DNA of 25,861 nucleotides from positions 1-25,861 of the forward strand of contig VBBE01000147.1 of NCBI GenBank assembly GCA_005884605.1, written 5' to 3'. The DNA comes from Candidatus Bathyarchaeota archaeon (lineage in GTDB: Archaea; Thermoproteota; Bathyarchaeia; 40CM-2-53-6). The position numbers and the translations under genes were made by a program. Positions 8,301-16,022 of the stretch are shown here, one piece after another (positions within the stretch are counted from its first letter, which is position 1; every line of letters starts with the position of its first letter). The notes beneath the pieces are model-generated. The model made no database searches. It worked only from the letters and a program-made list of their open reading frames with translations, and was not told the DNA's origin.

Positions 8301-11300
8301 TCAATGTTAGGGTCTCCTCTCCACTTCCATCCCAGTCGAAGCCTTGCCAGCTGATCGTGTAATTGTTCGAGGACGGTGGGTTCACTGTTACGATGGTACT
8401 ACCACTGCTTGTGCCGTGAACAGAGTCTCCACCATAGCCTGCGGATACGGTAAGAGCACCTTGCGCTGACGGTGTGATGTCTACGGAACAGGAGCCGCCG
8501 GAAAGAGTGCAAGGACCGCCTGGTGTGAAGGTCACCGTGCCAATAGGTGTGAGAGCTCCTGTTCCTGACGTGTCAGCAACGGTGGCTGTGCATGATGTCG
8601 CCTGTCCCACAACAACAGTACTGGGATTACATGAAACCGAGGTCGAGGTTGTTCGTAGAGTGACTGCGAGAGAAAATACTGGCGAATTAGTGCTGCTCCC
8701 ATGATTTGCATCGCCACCGTAAGCGCCGGTAATGCCGTGGTTTCCAACACCAGAAGGCGTGTAGGTGACCTGACAGCTGGCGGAGTTGCTTGTTGGGCTG
8801 CCTAGTGTGCAAGGGGACCCTGTGAAACTGCCTGTTCCACTTGATGTGAAGGTCACTGTGCCGGTGGGCGCAGTCTGCCCGGAGGAAGCCGTGTCCGTGA
8901 CAGTGGCCGTGCACGTGGCGGCTTGGTTGACCACGACAGAGCTGGGGGTGCATGATACTGATGTCGTGGTAGAGTGAACCATTAGGCTAACACGGATGGT
9001 GGCCTGGCATGAGCTGGGGGTGTGAGTTGAGTCCCCGCCGTAGTTGCCATTAATCACATGGAAGCCTGGAGAGTTGGCGGTATAGCTCACCGAGCAGCTT
9101 CCTAACGACAGTGTGCAAGTGGTCGAGCTGAAAGCCCCCGTCCCATTAGTTGACCAGCTGACGGTGCCGGTTGGTGTCCTACTGGTTCCAGGCGATGTGT
9201 CAGCAACAGTGGCAGTGCAAGATACAGTTGTTCCATTGGTCGCTGATACTGGGCAACTGATGCTTGTCGATGTCAGTCTCGGATTCGCGGTTATAGACGT
9301 GCTTCCTGAGCTGGAATTGTGGCTTGAGTCGCCACCATAGCTTGCGGTGACTGAGGTAGTTCCGACGGTTGACGGTGTGATGCTTACAGAACAGCTTGCG
9401 GAATTGGTGGTTGGACTGCTTAAGGCGCAGCTACCGCTTGGTGTGAAGGTAACGGTGCCGGTGGGTGCCTTTGCGCCTGACGCGGCCGTGTCTGTGACGG
9501 TGGCATTGCACGATGTGGCTTGGTTGACAGCTACGCTGGAAGGAGTACACCCGACTGATGTCGATGTGTCGTGTTTGGGAGGAGGAGTGCCCACCGTGAC
9601 GGATGCTGTTCCAGAGCTGGTACCGTGATTCAGGTCACCGCTGTAGCTAGCGGTGAGAGTGTACGTGGTGCCCCCGCTACCTGCGGGCGCGTTGAAGGCC
9701 ACTGAGCAACTTGCGGAGGCTGAGAGTGTGCATTTGAGTGGTGAGGCCAGGAGACCGTTTGGAGTGCTGGTGAAGGTTATGGTACCTGTCGGGGTAATCG
9801 GAGTTCCAGGTGACGTGTCAGTTACGGTGGCGGTACACGTTGTGGATTGCCCCTCATTAACCGTGCTGGGTGAGCAGACGACGGCCGTAGAGCTGGAGCG
9901 CTTGTTGATGCTGAAACTGTCTTGGAAGCTGCCGGAAAAGTTGGTCTGTACGTCGATCCCGCCCGCGTACACTATGTATTTTGCAAAACCGTTTCCTGCA
10001 CCTGGGGTGCCTGGAAGTCTGCCCATCAGACTGACAAAGTACGGCGCTTCGAGCGCGTTTTGCGAATTTGTTGCGGACCCGTTGACACCGTAGAGATCGT
10101 TGATCCATGCTCCCTGGACTACGACGACCGTTCCAGCACCCGCTGTGTAGAAGCCTTGAGAGCCGTTGTCTACTACGCAGCCTGAAGTGTAGACTGCGTA
10201 GCCACTGCTGTCGTTGTTTATGTTCTGGCAGGTACTTGTGTTGAGTGCGAGCTGCTTGCTTCTCTCATAGGCATTGTCGTGTGCTTGAATAATCAGGTCG
10301 ACTTTCTTTTGCAGAAGCATATTGAAGAAGGCATTACCCATGGAGCATGTTGCGTCGCTGGCGCTTATGCAGAGCTTGTGCATCCCCACAATCACCCATC
10401 TAATCCCAATGCTTCTGGCGTTGTCTATCGCACCTGATACCCAATTGTAATGAATGTTTCCGGCGAGGTATTGCCAGCAGCCAAACGCGTCGGTGCACGG
10501 CTGGCCCGGGTTTCCCGTCGAGGTTTGCGAGCTACAGTTCGGCCAGTTCCCAGGCGGTTCTAGTGCCTGAGTGCATACTCCTGTCATGTTGTAGATCTTT
10601 GGAGAGGCGAAGATGAAACGAGCGATGGGATTACTGGCTGGATAGTCGAAGTAGTATTCCTTACCGTAACAGGCTCCCGAAACAGGACCGCATACTATTG
10701 GAACATTCAGAGTCAAGGCGCAGTTGTTGACGTATTTTTCATAGCTATGCGTCTCGCTAAATCCCGCGGGGTGCCCGCCAGTGTCATGGTCTCCTGGAAA
10801 AATTTGAACATTATTGTATTGGGACTTGAACTGGGAGCACCAGATGTCACCGGTCACTGAAGAGTTGGAGCTGAAATCTCCCAACCCGAGGAAGAAATCG
10901 GGATTGAAATCTTGTAGCAGTTTGAGGTTGTAGAGCCCAGTTACATCGGTAAGGCTCCCAAAGTCTCCGGAGGCTGCAAAGGAGAATCCCTGCGGCCTCA
11001 CCGAGACTATTTTCGAGAATTTTGTCAACTGTCCGGTGGAGTCGTTTGTTGTTAGTGTTACGTTGTAGTTTCCTTGACTTGAGTATGTGTGTGTCGTGGT
11101 AGTGCCTGAACTGGTTGTGCCGTCGCCGAAGTCCCACCTGAAAGTGTATGGTGGAGTGGCCCCTGTGACGGTTGCTGCGAAAGAGGCTGGAACGCCTGGA
11201 GATGGTACGGACGGAGAATTCGTAAACCTCGTACTGAAAGATAACTGAAAGGCGGTGAAAGGATGCAGTTCCCAGTGCCCCGGCAACTCGACACCATCCC

Positions 11301-11928
11301 AGAAGACGAGGCCTTGGACGTCTAGGGAGATGGCTCCCGATGAGACATACTGGGCGAGGGTGACGTTATCGCAGAAGGTTCCCGTACCGCAGTAGCCTGC
11401 GGCTTGCCAGTCGTGGTCTATTTCGACATGAATATAGCCGCTGGTGGTTCCGATCTGGAAGATGTTGCCTGTGCTGTCACAATAGGTGTCGGGCTTTCCG
11501 TCCCCATTTCTGTCCGGATAGTTTCCCCCACCGTTGACCACATCGTACTTAGTCGCGCAGTCTTGAGTGATCAAACTGCTTAGGTAAACACCATTGATCT
11601 GGACGAGGGAAGATACTGTTTGACCGTTTGTGTTCGATAGGTTGCACGGGGGAGAGAGGGCGCGTTTGCTTGGCACGCCACCGGCAGTGGAACTAGTCTG
11701 GTATCGACTCCCTGTCAGGGATTGTGAGGGATAGGAAGACCCGAGGATGTCTCTAACCGTGGCAAGAGTGGGCGTGCACGCAATCCTTGGGTTCCAGGAG
11801 GTGGCCGGGGCTGCCTGAGCAGATGAAAAGTGCGAACCCAATAGTGGACCGGGAACTAGGAAGATAATAAGAACGGCGATTAAATAGGCACGGCTGGTCC
11901 GGCCGCGGGCTTCTAAATAGCTAGGCAA
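5347..11928 (-). CDS. Giant secreted protein: Cys-rich domain, PKD, metallophosphatase-like, Ig repeats, beta-propeller
   Basis: It has 2193 residues and a TTG start. A signal peptide (about 14-40) is followed by a cysteine-rich domain (42-230, ending WELHPFTAFQLS) shared with the 21795-23237 protein, PKD 1 (235-310) and a calcineurin-like, purple-acid-phosphatase-type metallophosphatase (313-676). Then come five Ig-like domains of the Big_3 kind (678-1189), a beta-sandwich with DCPVTD (1190-1296), PKD 2 (1297-1380), five more full Ig domains plus one half domain (1381-1908), and a beta-propeller of six to seven blades with the signature GSYALIGG...LLKYDG (1910-2193). There is no C-terminal anchor. 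Each Ig domain generally has four cysteines. Catalytic motifs are changed: GNHE is G-D-H-D (379-382) and GHxH is A-H-D-N (549-552), while both paralogues in the window are intact. It is probably a surface adhesin or scaffold; phosphatase activity is doubtful. Confidence 0.85.
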   Translation of the reverse strand: MPSYLEARGRTSRAYLIAVLIIFLVPGPLLGSHFSSAQAAPATSWNPRIACTPTLATVRDILGSSYPSQSLTGSRYQTSSTAGGVPSKRALSPPCNLSNTNGQTVSSLVQINGVYLSSLITQDCATKYDVVNGGGNYPDRNGDGKPDTYCDSTGNIFQIGTTSGYIHVEIDHDWQAAGYCGTGTFCDNVTLAQYVSSGAISLDVQGLVFWDGVELPGHWELHPFTAFQLSFSTRFTNSPSVPSPGVPASFAATVTGATPPYTFRWDFGDGTTSSGTTTTHTYSSQGNYNVTLTTNDSTGQLTKFSKIVSVRPQGFSFAASGDFGSLTDVTGLYNLKLLQDFNPDFFLGLGDFSSNSSVTGDIWCSQFKSQYNNVQIFPGDHDTGGHPAGFSETHSYEKYVNNCALTLNVPIVCGPVSGACYGKEYYFDYPASNPIARFIFASPKIYNMTGVCTQALEPPGNWPNCSSQTSTGNPGQPCTDAFGCWQYLAGNIHYNWVSGAIDNARSIGIRWVIVGMHKLCISASDATCSMGNAFFNMLLQKKVDLIIQAHDNAYERSKQLALNTSTCQNINNDSSGYAVYTSGCVVDNGSQGFYTAGAGTVVVVQGAWINDLYGVNGSATNSQNALEAPYFVSLMGRLPGTPGAGNGFAKYIVYAGGIDVQTNFSGSFQDSFSINKRSSSTAVVCSPSTVNEGQSTTCTATVTDTSPGTPITPTGTITFTSTPNGLLASPLKCTLSASASCSVAFNAPAGSGGTTYTLTASYSGDLNHGTSSGTASVTVGTPPPKHDTSTSVGCTPSSVAVNQATSCNATVTDTAASGAKAPTGTVTFTPSGSCALSSPTTNSASCSVSITPSTVGTTSVTASYGGDSSHNSSSGSTSITANPRLTSTSISCPVSATNGTTVSCTATVADTSPGTSRTPTGTVSWSTNGTGAFSSTTCTLSLGSCSVSYTANSPGFHVINGNYGGDSTHTPSSCQATIRVSLMVHSTTTSVSCTPSSVVVNQAATCTATVTDTASSGQTAPTGTVTFTSSGTGSFTGSPCTLGSPTSNSASCQVTYTPSGVGNHGITGAYGGDANHGSSTNSPVFSLAVTLRTTSTSVSCNPSTVVVGQATSCTATVADTSGTGALTPIGTVTFTPGGPCTLSGGSCSVDITPSAQGALTVSAGYGGDSVHGTSSGSTIVTVNPPSSNNYTISWQGFDWDGSGEETLTLNGQFIASLPAVDTPQNANVYVAFSLNTTLVIQGVNRLTFTHANFDCPVTDSVKNLRVENGLAVVYSNSTVEPLSCAESLTYTFTVGGPPPLNASFTYSPTNSVSGQAISFSATASGGKSPYTFTWNFGDGSSTSGSAVTHTYASFGSFNVTLTATDSSSQSTAVSKIVTVTLRSSATTVTCPASGTVGVALSCSATITDTSPGTASTPTGSVTFAPSGSCTLVSGSCSVNITPTSSGTLNVSATYNGDSTHSASTGSATVNIANRDTSTNVACSPKSGSLGLVSTCTATVADISPGTSSTPSGTVGWAHTNAGFFSASNCTLASGSCSVTYTATAQGSHVITGSYGGDATQFTGSPCTLTNPTSTSASCAVTYTPTAGAGTHSITGTYNSDSAHAGSFDTFGLNVNLRTTSTTVSCPATGTVGVSLSCSATIADTASGTTSTPTGTVSFTPGGTCALLAGSCSVNITPSASGTLPVSASYGGDSAHATSSGGTSLTVNKRSIAATVSCNPSTVQVGGVSTCDAALADTSPGSTSTPTGSVAWSTSGTGTFSASTCTLVSGRCSVTYNATSLDSGTHTISASYSGDGAHNVGSGTFNLTVTQLHATTTSVSCSPSTVVVNQVTSCTATVADSSGTPTAPTGNVSFSSGGTCTLGTQTANSASCSVNVIPTVAGTLTVSASYGGDPSHNSSTGSTSVTVSPGAPYALVVTSDGKVFRLYQNRTLTQVGQPVTTALRQVAWKPDGSYALIAGDSAVLLKYNGTAFTTISTGISTGYNFWTVSWKQDGSYALIGGSVGILLKYDGVKATTVPNSFATTIYSINWHPSGSYALMVGKGGLTLTYDGTTIRSFSGTTNDLNTAAWNPNGQYALIGGINGAVLRFNGTQVTPVNTNGITGTNAIKSIAFNAAGSLALLVGDNGMVLTYNGSTLSLLPTVTSSWLTAVSWSPSGTAYILGGGGTILTYTNGALTKLPNYSTYPFRAIAWKPQ

Positions 11929-12169
11929 TTATGACTTGACTTGTCTTATTCGCTTGACTACTTAAGAGTTCGATATCCATAGCAGTCGGAATATACCTTG
12001 AACTAGAGAAAGAATTGGTTCTTTAACAAGCGGTTTGTCGGGGCATCCCTCGCAACAGGACCACCGGGAATTGGAAAACCAACATCTTCCGGTTCATCTC
12101 CTCCTCTAGAAGGATTAACCGGGAAAATCCCCGAGAATGGTTTTCTTTTCGCGATCCGTCGGCTGCAAT

Positions 12170-12316
12170 TCACATTCTCCACAACTCCACGTTCGACTTT
12201 CCAGGAAAATGAGCATCTTTGGAGCCAGCTACTTTGCGTGAACGCCTATACGCCCAATAGTAAAGATAGCTTTCTATCCGGTTCGTAGGAGCAGTGTCTT
12301 CTCGTGCGTTCAGCAT
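12170..12316 (-). CDS. Short basic ORF, doubtful
   Basis: ATG at 12316 opens 48 codons ending ELWRM, with an aromatic and basic stretch ESYLYYWAYRRSRK. No family is recognised. It follows the 12322-12531 frame by five bases, so the two could be an operon or two pieces of one frameshifted gene. Composition is only weakly protein-like. Confidence 0.2.
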   Translation of the reverse strand: MLNAREDTAPTNRIESYLYYWAYRRSRKVAGSKDAHFPGKSNVELWRM

Positions 12317-12321
12317 AGGAA

Positions 12322-12531
12322 TCAGCCTTCTTCGAATACTCGTTGGTAGTAGCCTATCAACCAACTAACCTTGCTCCTCAAATAGGAGATATTACTTGAT
12401 ACCGTCATAAATCGACGAATCGCCCAATCCTTCACACACAAACCAGGATACGAGCGTTTTTCTAGGGCGGTCTCGAGATACACTATACCCCTTTCAAAGG
12501 TACGTTCCGCCATTTTGGGGTCGTATCTCAC
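12322..12531 (-). CDS. Small hypothetical protein
   Basis: The frame has 69 codons from GTG at 12531, or 63 from an internal ATG (MAERTFERG). The sequence is amphipathic and helical (GIVYLETALEKRSYPG, SYLRSKVSWLIGYYQRVFEEG) and has a better composition than a random frame. No family is recognised. It lies divergent from the membrane-protein operon at 12705, and its 5' end overlaps the first unit of the nine-base direct repeats (12522-12548). Confidence 0.3.
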   Translation of the reverse strand: MRYDPKMAERTFERGIVYLETALEKRSYPGLCVKDWAIRRFMTVSSNISYLRSKVSWLIGYYQRVFEEG

Positions 12532-12548
12532 GTATCTAACGTATCGCG
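12522..12548. repeat. Three direct nine-base repeats with core CGTATC
   Basis: CGTATCTCA, CGTATCTAA and CGTATCGCG follow each other without gaps. They sit between a small minus-strand ORF and the plus-strand membrane operon, a place where an operator could act on either side. Confidence 0.4.
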
Positions 12549-12704
12549 AGAATCATGCGCATCTCCAGGAAGGCTGTTCTTTTCTGTCATGGTTGCACAA
12601 CCCCATTATGGGTGGAGCGATGGACTTCGATGAGTGCGGGAAATGCAGTCAAAGCCGCTTCCTGGAGCCCGTAGCACGATCAGACTCTAATGACCTTCTG
12701 AGCG

Positions 12705-12974
12705 TTGATTTCTTTATTCTGGTTGGAGTTATGGAAGGCAAACAACGTCTTCAAGATATTTCTCTTGTCCTTCGTAGTTGCATTTCTAGTCCTAATTCTT
12801 CTCTTTCATAACATCGCTGCTTCACGTTATCTCCTCGTCGTTCTATTCGTCAACGTTCTTGTCTACGTAGCGTTTTTTATACTGCCTCTCCTCCAGAGGT
12901 TGAAGATCGCAGAGCAACCCAGACAGAAGAAGAGAAAAGATTCCCCAGGACCACTTTCATGGCAGTCCTTGTGA
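12705..12974 (+). CDS. Small two-helix membrane protein
   Basis: It has 89 residues and a TTG start at 12705; another TTG at 12723 is possible. Two hydrophobic helices (about 18-36, FLLSFVVAFLVLILLF, and 42-62, LLVVLFVNVLVYVAFFILPLL) are followed by a basic tail (QRLKIAEQPRQKKRK). I recognise no family. The end overlaps the next gene by 16 bases, and that gene overlaps the third by four, so the three are probably translated from one message. The basic tail is probably cytoplasmic by the positive-inside rule. Confidence 0.6.
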   Translation: MISLFWLELWKANNVFKIFLLSFVVAFLVLILLFHNIAASRYLLVVLFVNVLVYVAFFILPLLQRLKIAEQPRQKKRKDSPGPLSWQSL

Positions 12975-13384
12975 TATTTCTGTTATTCGTGGCGGCTTTC
13001 TTCGGTATTCGAAATCTCACAAGTCCCTCATTCGGGTATCAGGTCGTGAGTTTTCAACACTTAGTATTGCCCAACGGGACGACTCTCTCGATGACGTCTA
13101 TCAGTCCGAGTAACGAGTGCGCCTGGTTCGAGAGCATGAATGTCACTACACAACAGTTCGCTCAAGTGCAGGGATTGCCGGACTGTGACTTTGCACGGCC
13201 ACATATCAATTTGAGCGTACCAACTCTTTTCTTAGAGTTCGAAAACTTTACTGAGTTTGTTTACAATCTCAACAATATGATTGGTGTCTCCGGTCTTGCG
13301 GGAGTCAATGTTCTATGCTTTCCAATACCTAGCGAGAGTTTTCAGTGTTGGGTACCTCCTGCGACAGTATCACACCTCAAATGA
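12959..13384 (+). CDS. Membrane-anchored exported protein, unknown
   Basis: It has 141 residues. An N-terminal hydrophobic segment (2-17, AVLVIFLLFVAAFFGI) acts as signal peptide or anchor, and the rest is a predicted external domain with several N-glycosylation sequons (NLT, NGT, NVT, NLS, NFT) and four cysteines, the last pair as VNVLCFPIPSESFQCWVPP. No named family is recognised. It is the middle gene of a three-gene overlapping set (16 bases upstream, an ATGA overlap downstream), which argues for a joint role, possibly a small membrane complex. Confidence 0.65.
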   Translation: MAVLVIFLLFVAAFFGIRNLTSPSFGYQVVSFQHLVLPNGTTLSMTSISPSNECAWFESMNVTTQQFAQVQGLPDCDFARPHINLSVPTLFLEFENFTEFVYNLNNMIGVSGLAGVNVLCFPIPSESFQCWVPPATVSHLK

Positions 13385-13857
13385 GCCCTATGCCAAGAGG
13401 TTCTTCCGCGCCAAAGCGCAGACTTCCACATAGAAAGCTGCAACGTCTCCTGATGATCATAGTGATCATTATCATCATTCTTTTTGGGGTAATCTACGGA
13501 TGGGATTACCGTCCACAGACGCTGATCGACGAAACAACCTCTATCAGAGAGAGCTACGTACGACAGGTCAATATCGACACATCCTTCGGTAGCAGAAACG
13601 TCGAGATCGTTGTCGAGACCCTTCAGATCCCTACCTACGTGACATTCTGGTGGCAACAAGGTACAACAAATGCCAGAATTCTCTTCGGTAATCAACAAGT
13701 CCAGGTGAATTCGACATCGACGACAAACGTTTCAGTTCAGAATCCCGGAGGAACGTACTATCTCAGGGTTGCGAAGAGCGAGACGGAGTGCGCGCCATGT
13801 ATGAATTGCGAGGCACCTACATGCGTAACAACCATCCATGTGGTAGTCAAGGTTTAG
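13381..13857 (+). CDS. Membrane-anchored exported protein, unknown, Cys-rich end
   Basis: It has 158 residues from ATG at 13381, chosen because ATGA overlaps the stop of the preceding gene; a start at 13345 would add 12 unlikely residues. A basic N-terminus (PKRRLPHRKLQR) and one long hydrophobic helix (LLMIIVIIIIILFGVIYGW) give a type II membrane anchor. The outer part is beta-rich (VEIVVETLQIPTYVTFWW), with sequons NST and NVS, and ends in a tight cysteine cluster ECAPCMNCEAPTC, which suggests a disulfide knot or metal site. No family is recognised. It is the last gene of the three-gene set. Confidence 0.65.
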   Translation: MSPMPRGSSAPKRRLPHRKLQRLLMIIVIIIIILFGVIYGWDYRPQTLIDETTSIRESYVRQVNIDTSFGSRNVEIVVETLQIPTYVTFWWQQGTTNARILFGNQQVQVNSTSTTNVSVQNPGGTYYLRVAKSETECAPCMNCEAPTCVTTIHVVVKV

Positions 13858-13870
13858 GTCAGCTTGAAAG

Positions 13871-13894
13871 AAAAAGAAAGAAAAAGTGGTAGCG
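13871..13894 (-). terminator. T-rich tract, possible terminator of the minus-strand genes
   Basis: On the minus strand this reads as two runs of five T within a pyrimidine tract, the usual archaeal intrinsic terminator form. It lies about 175 bases past the stop of the 14068-15516 gene. On the plus strand it is purine-rich, so it would not end the membrane operon. Confidence 0.3.
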
Positions 13895-14067
13895 TCAAAT
13901 GTTGGATACCAGGCTTTGGGCGGGCATAAATTTGGCCACAGAAGGACAGAATTCAGCATTTTCGGCAAAGGCAATCACAAGGGACTTGACCAGACACTCG
14001 CTGCACCTCACTGTACGCCCTCTTCCATTTACAAAACATACCAGGCTTGGACCAGTGAAGGATTTCC

Positions 14068-15516
14068 TCAATTGGACTTGGAATCCGAAGATGGTCTGAT
14101 GCGAAAGCTCTTTTTCCGGTTTAGGGTGAAGACAACCGATAGGATCGCAACCATGCAAATTCCCAGCACAGCTACGAAAATTAACGCAAGCCCCATGGTT
14201 CTGGGGAGGCCGAGGACACGCGGTGGAGCTATTGTTACTTGTAACGTAGCGGTCGCGGTCTCTTGCCCCTGGTCAGTAACAGTTACGGTTACAAGGTAAG
14301 TTCCACTCGACGTGGGTGTGCATGAGAAAGAACTGGAGTTGGCAGAAGAGCAGCCGGTTGGAAGGTTGGAGTATGAATACGTCAGAGACCCATTTCCTCC
14401 ATTCGTCGATACCAGGATAGCAATTTTTTGCCCAACGTCGAGACTGGCAGGAGTCAGCGTGAACGACGTGATAGAAGGATCGGTGTAAACTTGTAGCACA
14501 ATTTGTTGGCTATTGGTAAAGGAGCCACGGCTATCTGTCACTGTGCAAACGACGTTCATCGTCCCTGTATCACTGTATGTGTGACTAGGACTACTTCCCG
14601 TACCCGAGCTTCCGTCACCAAATGTCCAAAAATAGGTGTAAGGAGAGACCCCACCCATGCCAGTGCACGAGAACAATGTCAGCTGCCCTACATCAACAGA
14701 GTTCGAACCAACCGTGACTGACGCGCTCAGAGTCCCTGGTGCGGACTCTATCGCGTCTCCGATTACGGCGAATGGCGAATTTTGAGTGTCGAAAGACCAG
14801 CTTACAATGTTTGAGGATTGGGTTTCCGATACGATTTTGTAAAAGGAGTTAGTTTGGAGGAAGTTAGACGCGCAATTGCTTGATTTGACGTGCGCACTGC
14901 CACTTCCAATTATCGTCGTAAACCCGGATGGGGTACCAGAACCTGCTGCGCCTTCGGCGCAAAATCCCTGAAGTATTATCAGGAAGTCGTTCGGGTTGTT
15001 TGTGCTGTATGTGACCGAGTTGGTGGTTAAGGTGTCGCTGCTTCCGTTTGGCATGCTCGTGTTCGAGTCAAAAGGAGAGTTGGTGTCAGCTCCTGCAATT
15101 CCAAACTCTTGGCAGACCGTGGCCACTCTTCCGGAGCTCAAGATGAAAGTGATGTTGTCAGCGGATAGAATTGATGAAGCTATAGCATAGTAGACGAAAA
15201 CTTGTACATTCGCGGGTCCAGCCTGACTAGCCCTAGGAGTCCAGATGAGTGATTCGCTATCGGTAACGCTAGTGACACGCGTAGTTGTGTCATTGACAAC
15301 GAGCAGTCCTACAATTACGTCTGGTTTTTTTGTGGTGGTCAGTGTTTGACTCAATGCACAGCTACCCCCGGTTTGTGAGCCTATTTCTGATCCGAAGCCT
15401 TTCCCATCAAGAGTCAATCCTTCGCTACCTTCGACATGGGGAATCTGGGCAATAACGCTCGTTAGAACTAGAAGGACGGCGAGGGCCATTACGCGTCGGT
15501 TATTTCTATTCCTCAC
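14068..15516 (-). CDS. Membrane-anchored surface protein with PKD and Ig-like domains
   Basis: It has 482 residues. The start is GTG at 15516, six bases after the upstream gene, or ATG at 15489; both keep the signal peptide (to about 30, ending HVEGS). Residues 31-255 form an unclassified beta-rich domain (VTSVTDSESLIWTPR, QVFVYYAIASS, NNPNDFLIILQGF) like jelly-roll surface domains of repetitive exoproteins. PKD is at about 258-340 (YFWTFGDGSSGTG, PSHTYSDTG, VVCTVTD) and an Ig/PKD-like domain at about 343-431. A C-terminal transmembrane helix (about 441-467) and a basic tail (NRKKSFRIRP) hold it in the membrane. It is probably a cell-surface binding protein. Confidence 0.8.
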   Translation of the reverse strand: MRNRNNRRVMALAVLLVLTSVIAQIPHVEGSEGLTLDGKGFGSEIGSQTGGSCALSQTLTTTKKPDVIVGLLVVNDTTTRVTSVTDSESLIWTPRASQAGPANVQVFVYYAIASSILSADNITFILSSGRVATVCQEFGIAGADTNSPFDSNTSMPNGSSDTLTTNSVTYSTNNPNDFLIILQGFCAEGAAGSGTPSGFTTIIGSGSAHVKSSNCASNFLQTNSFYKIVSETQSSNIVSWSFDTQNSPFAVIGDAIESAPGTLSASVTVGSNSVDVGQLTLFSCTGMGGVSPYTYFWTFGDGSSGTGSSPSHTYSDTGTMNVVCTVTDSRGSFTNSQQIVLQVYTDPSITSFTLTPASLDVGQKIAILVSTNGGNGSLTYSYSNLPTGCSSANSSSFSCTPTSSGTYLVTVTVTDQGQETATATLQVTIAPPRVLGLPRTMGLALIFVAVLGICMVAILSVVFTLNRKKSFRIRPSSDSKSN

Positions 15517-15522
15517 TGAAGG

Positions 15523-15744
15523 CTAGACCAGCTCTGAACGGAGCTTTTCGGTTATCCGTCGCCACCTTCGCTCGTCTTTTTGGATTGGGTCCAATTTCAC
15601 TTTCAGCTCGAGGGTGACTTTGCCATCTCGCGAAGGCCACCACCTGACGTTGGAAGGTCGGAAAGAGAGGTCCGGTCGGCCGAGAGCTAGAACTGTCAGG
15701 GCGGCTAACTTGACTGCAAGACCCAAAGAAAGGACCAAACTCAT
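15523..15744 (-). CDS. Small membrane-anchored protein, unknown
   Basis: It has 73 residues from ATG at 15744. A hydrophobic N-terminus (LVLSLGLAVKLAALTVLAL) is followed by a strand-like segment (DLSFRPSNVRWWPSRDGKVTLELKVKLDP) and a basic helical end. No family is recognised. The stop lies six bases before the GTG of the PKD gene, so the two are probably one operon and may be translationally coupled. Composition and placement support a real gene. Confidence 0.5.
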   Translation of the reverse strand: MSLVLSLGLAVKLAALTVLALGRPDLSFRPSNVRWWPSRDGKVTLELKVKLDPIQKDERRWRRITEKLRSELV

Positions 15745-16022
15745 GTGTCGCTAACTATTGAAATAAACATTGCTCGGTTCCGAGGATAGAACTTTATTGC
15801 TAAAGGTTAGAAAGGATATACGCGAGCCGGGATTAAGGGCCTTGGGAAGCCGCACCTCAAGGAAGAGACTCTTGCATGTCTTACGCGATCCCCATCTGTC
15901 GAGGCTGTGAGAGGTTACAGGGTCCAATTGTTTTTGATCGGTTTCACAGGCCGATGTGCGCTTTGAGACTGGCGCACTTGAATTCCGATCCGGTCGGAGG
16001 CTCGGGTTTAGTGGCTTGACGC

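Noticed and set aside
6244..9628. Many plus-strand frames of 60-180 codons over the Ig array
   Set aside because: They are shadows of the 2193-residue minus-strand gene; their valine-rich repeats mirror its threonine and serine codons.
13886..14299. Plus-strand frame of 137 codons
   Set aside because: Its second half is antisense to the PKD gene and its first half lies in the T-rich terminator region; no domain is seen.
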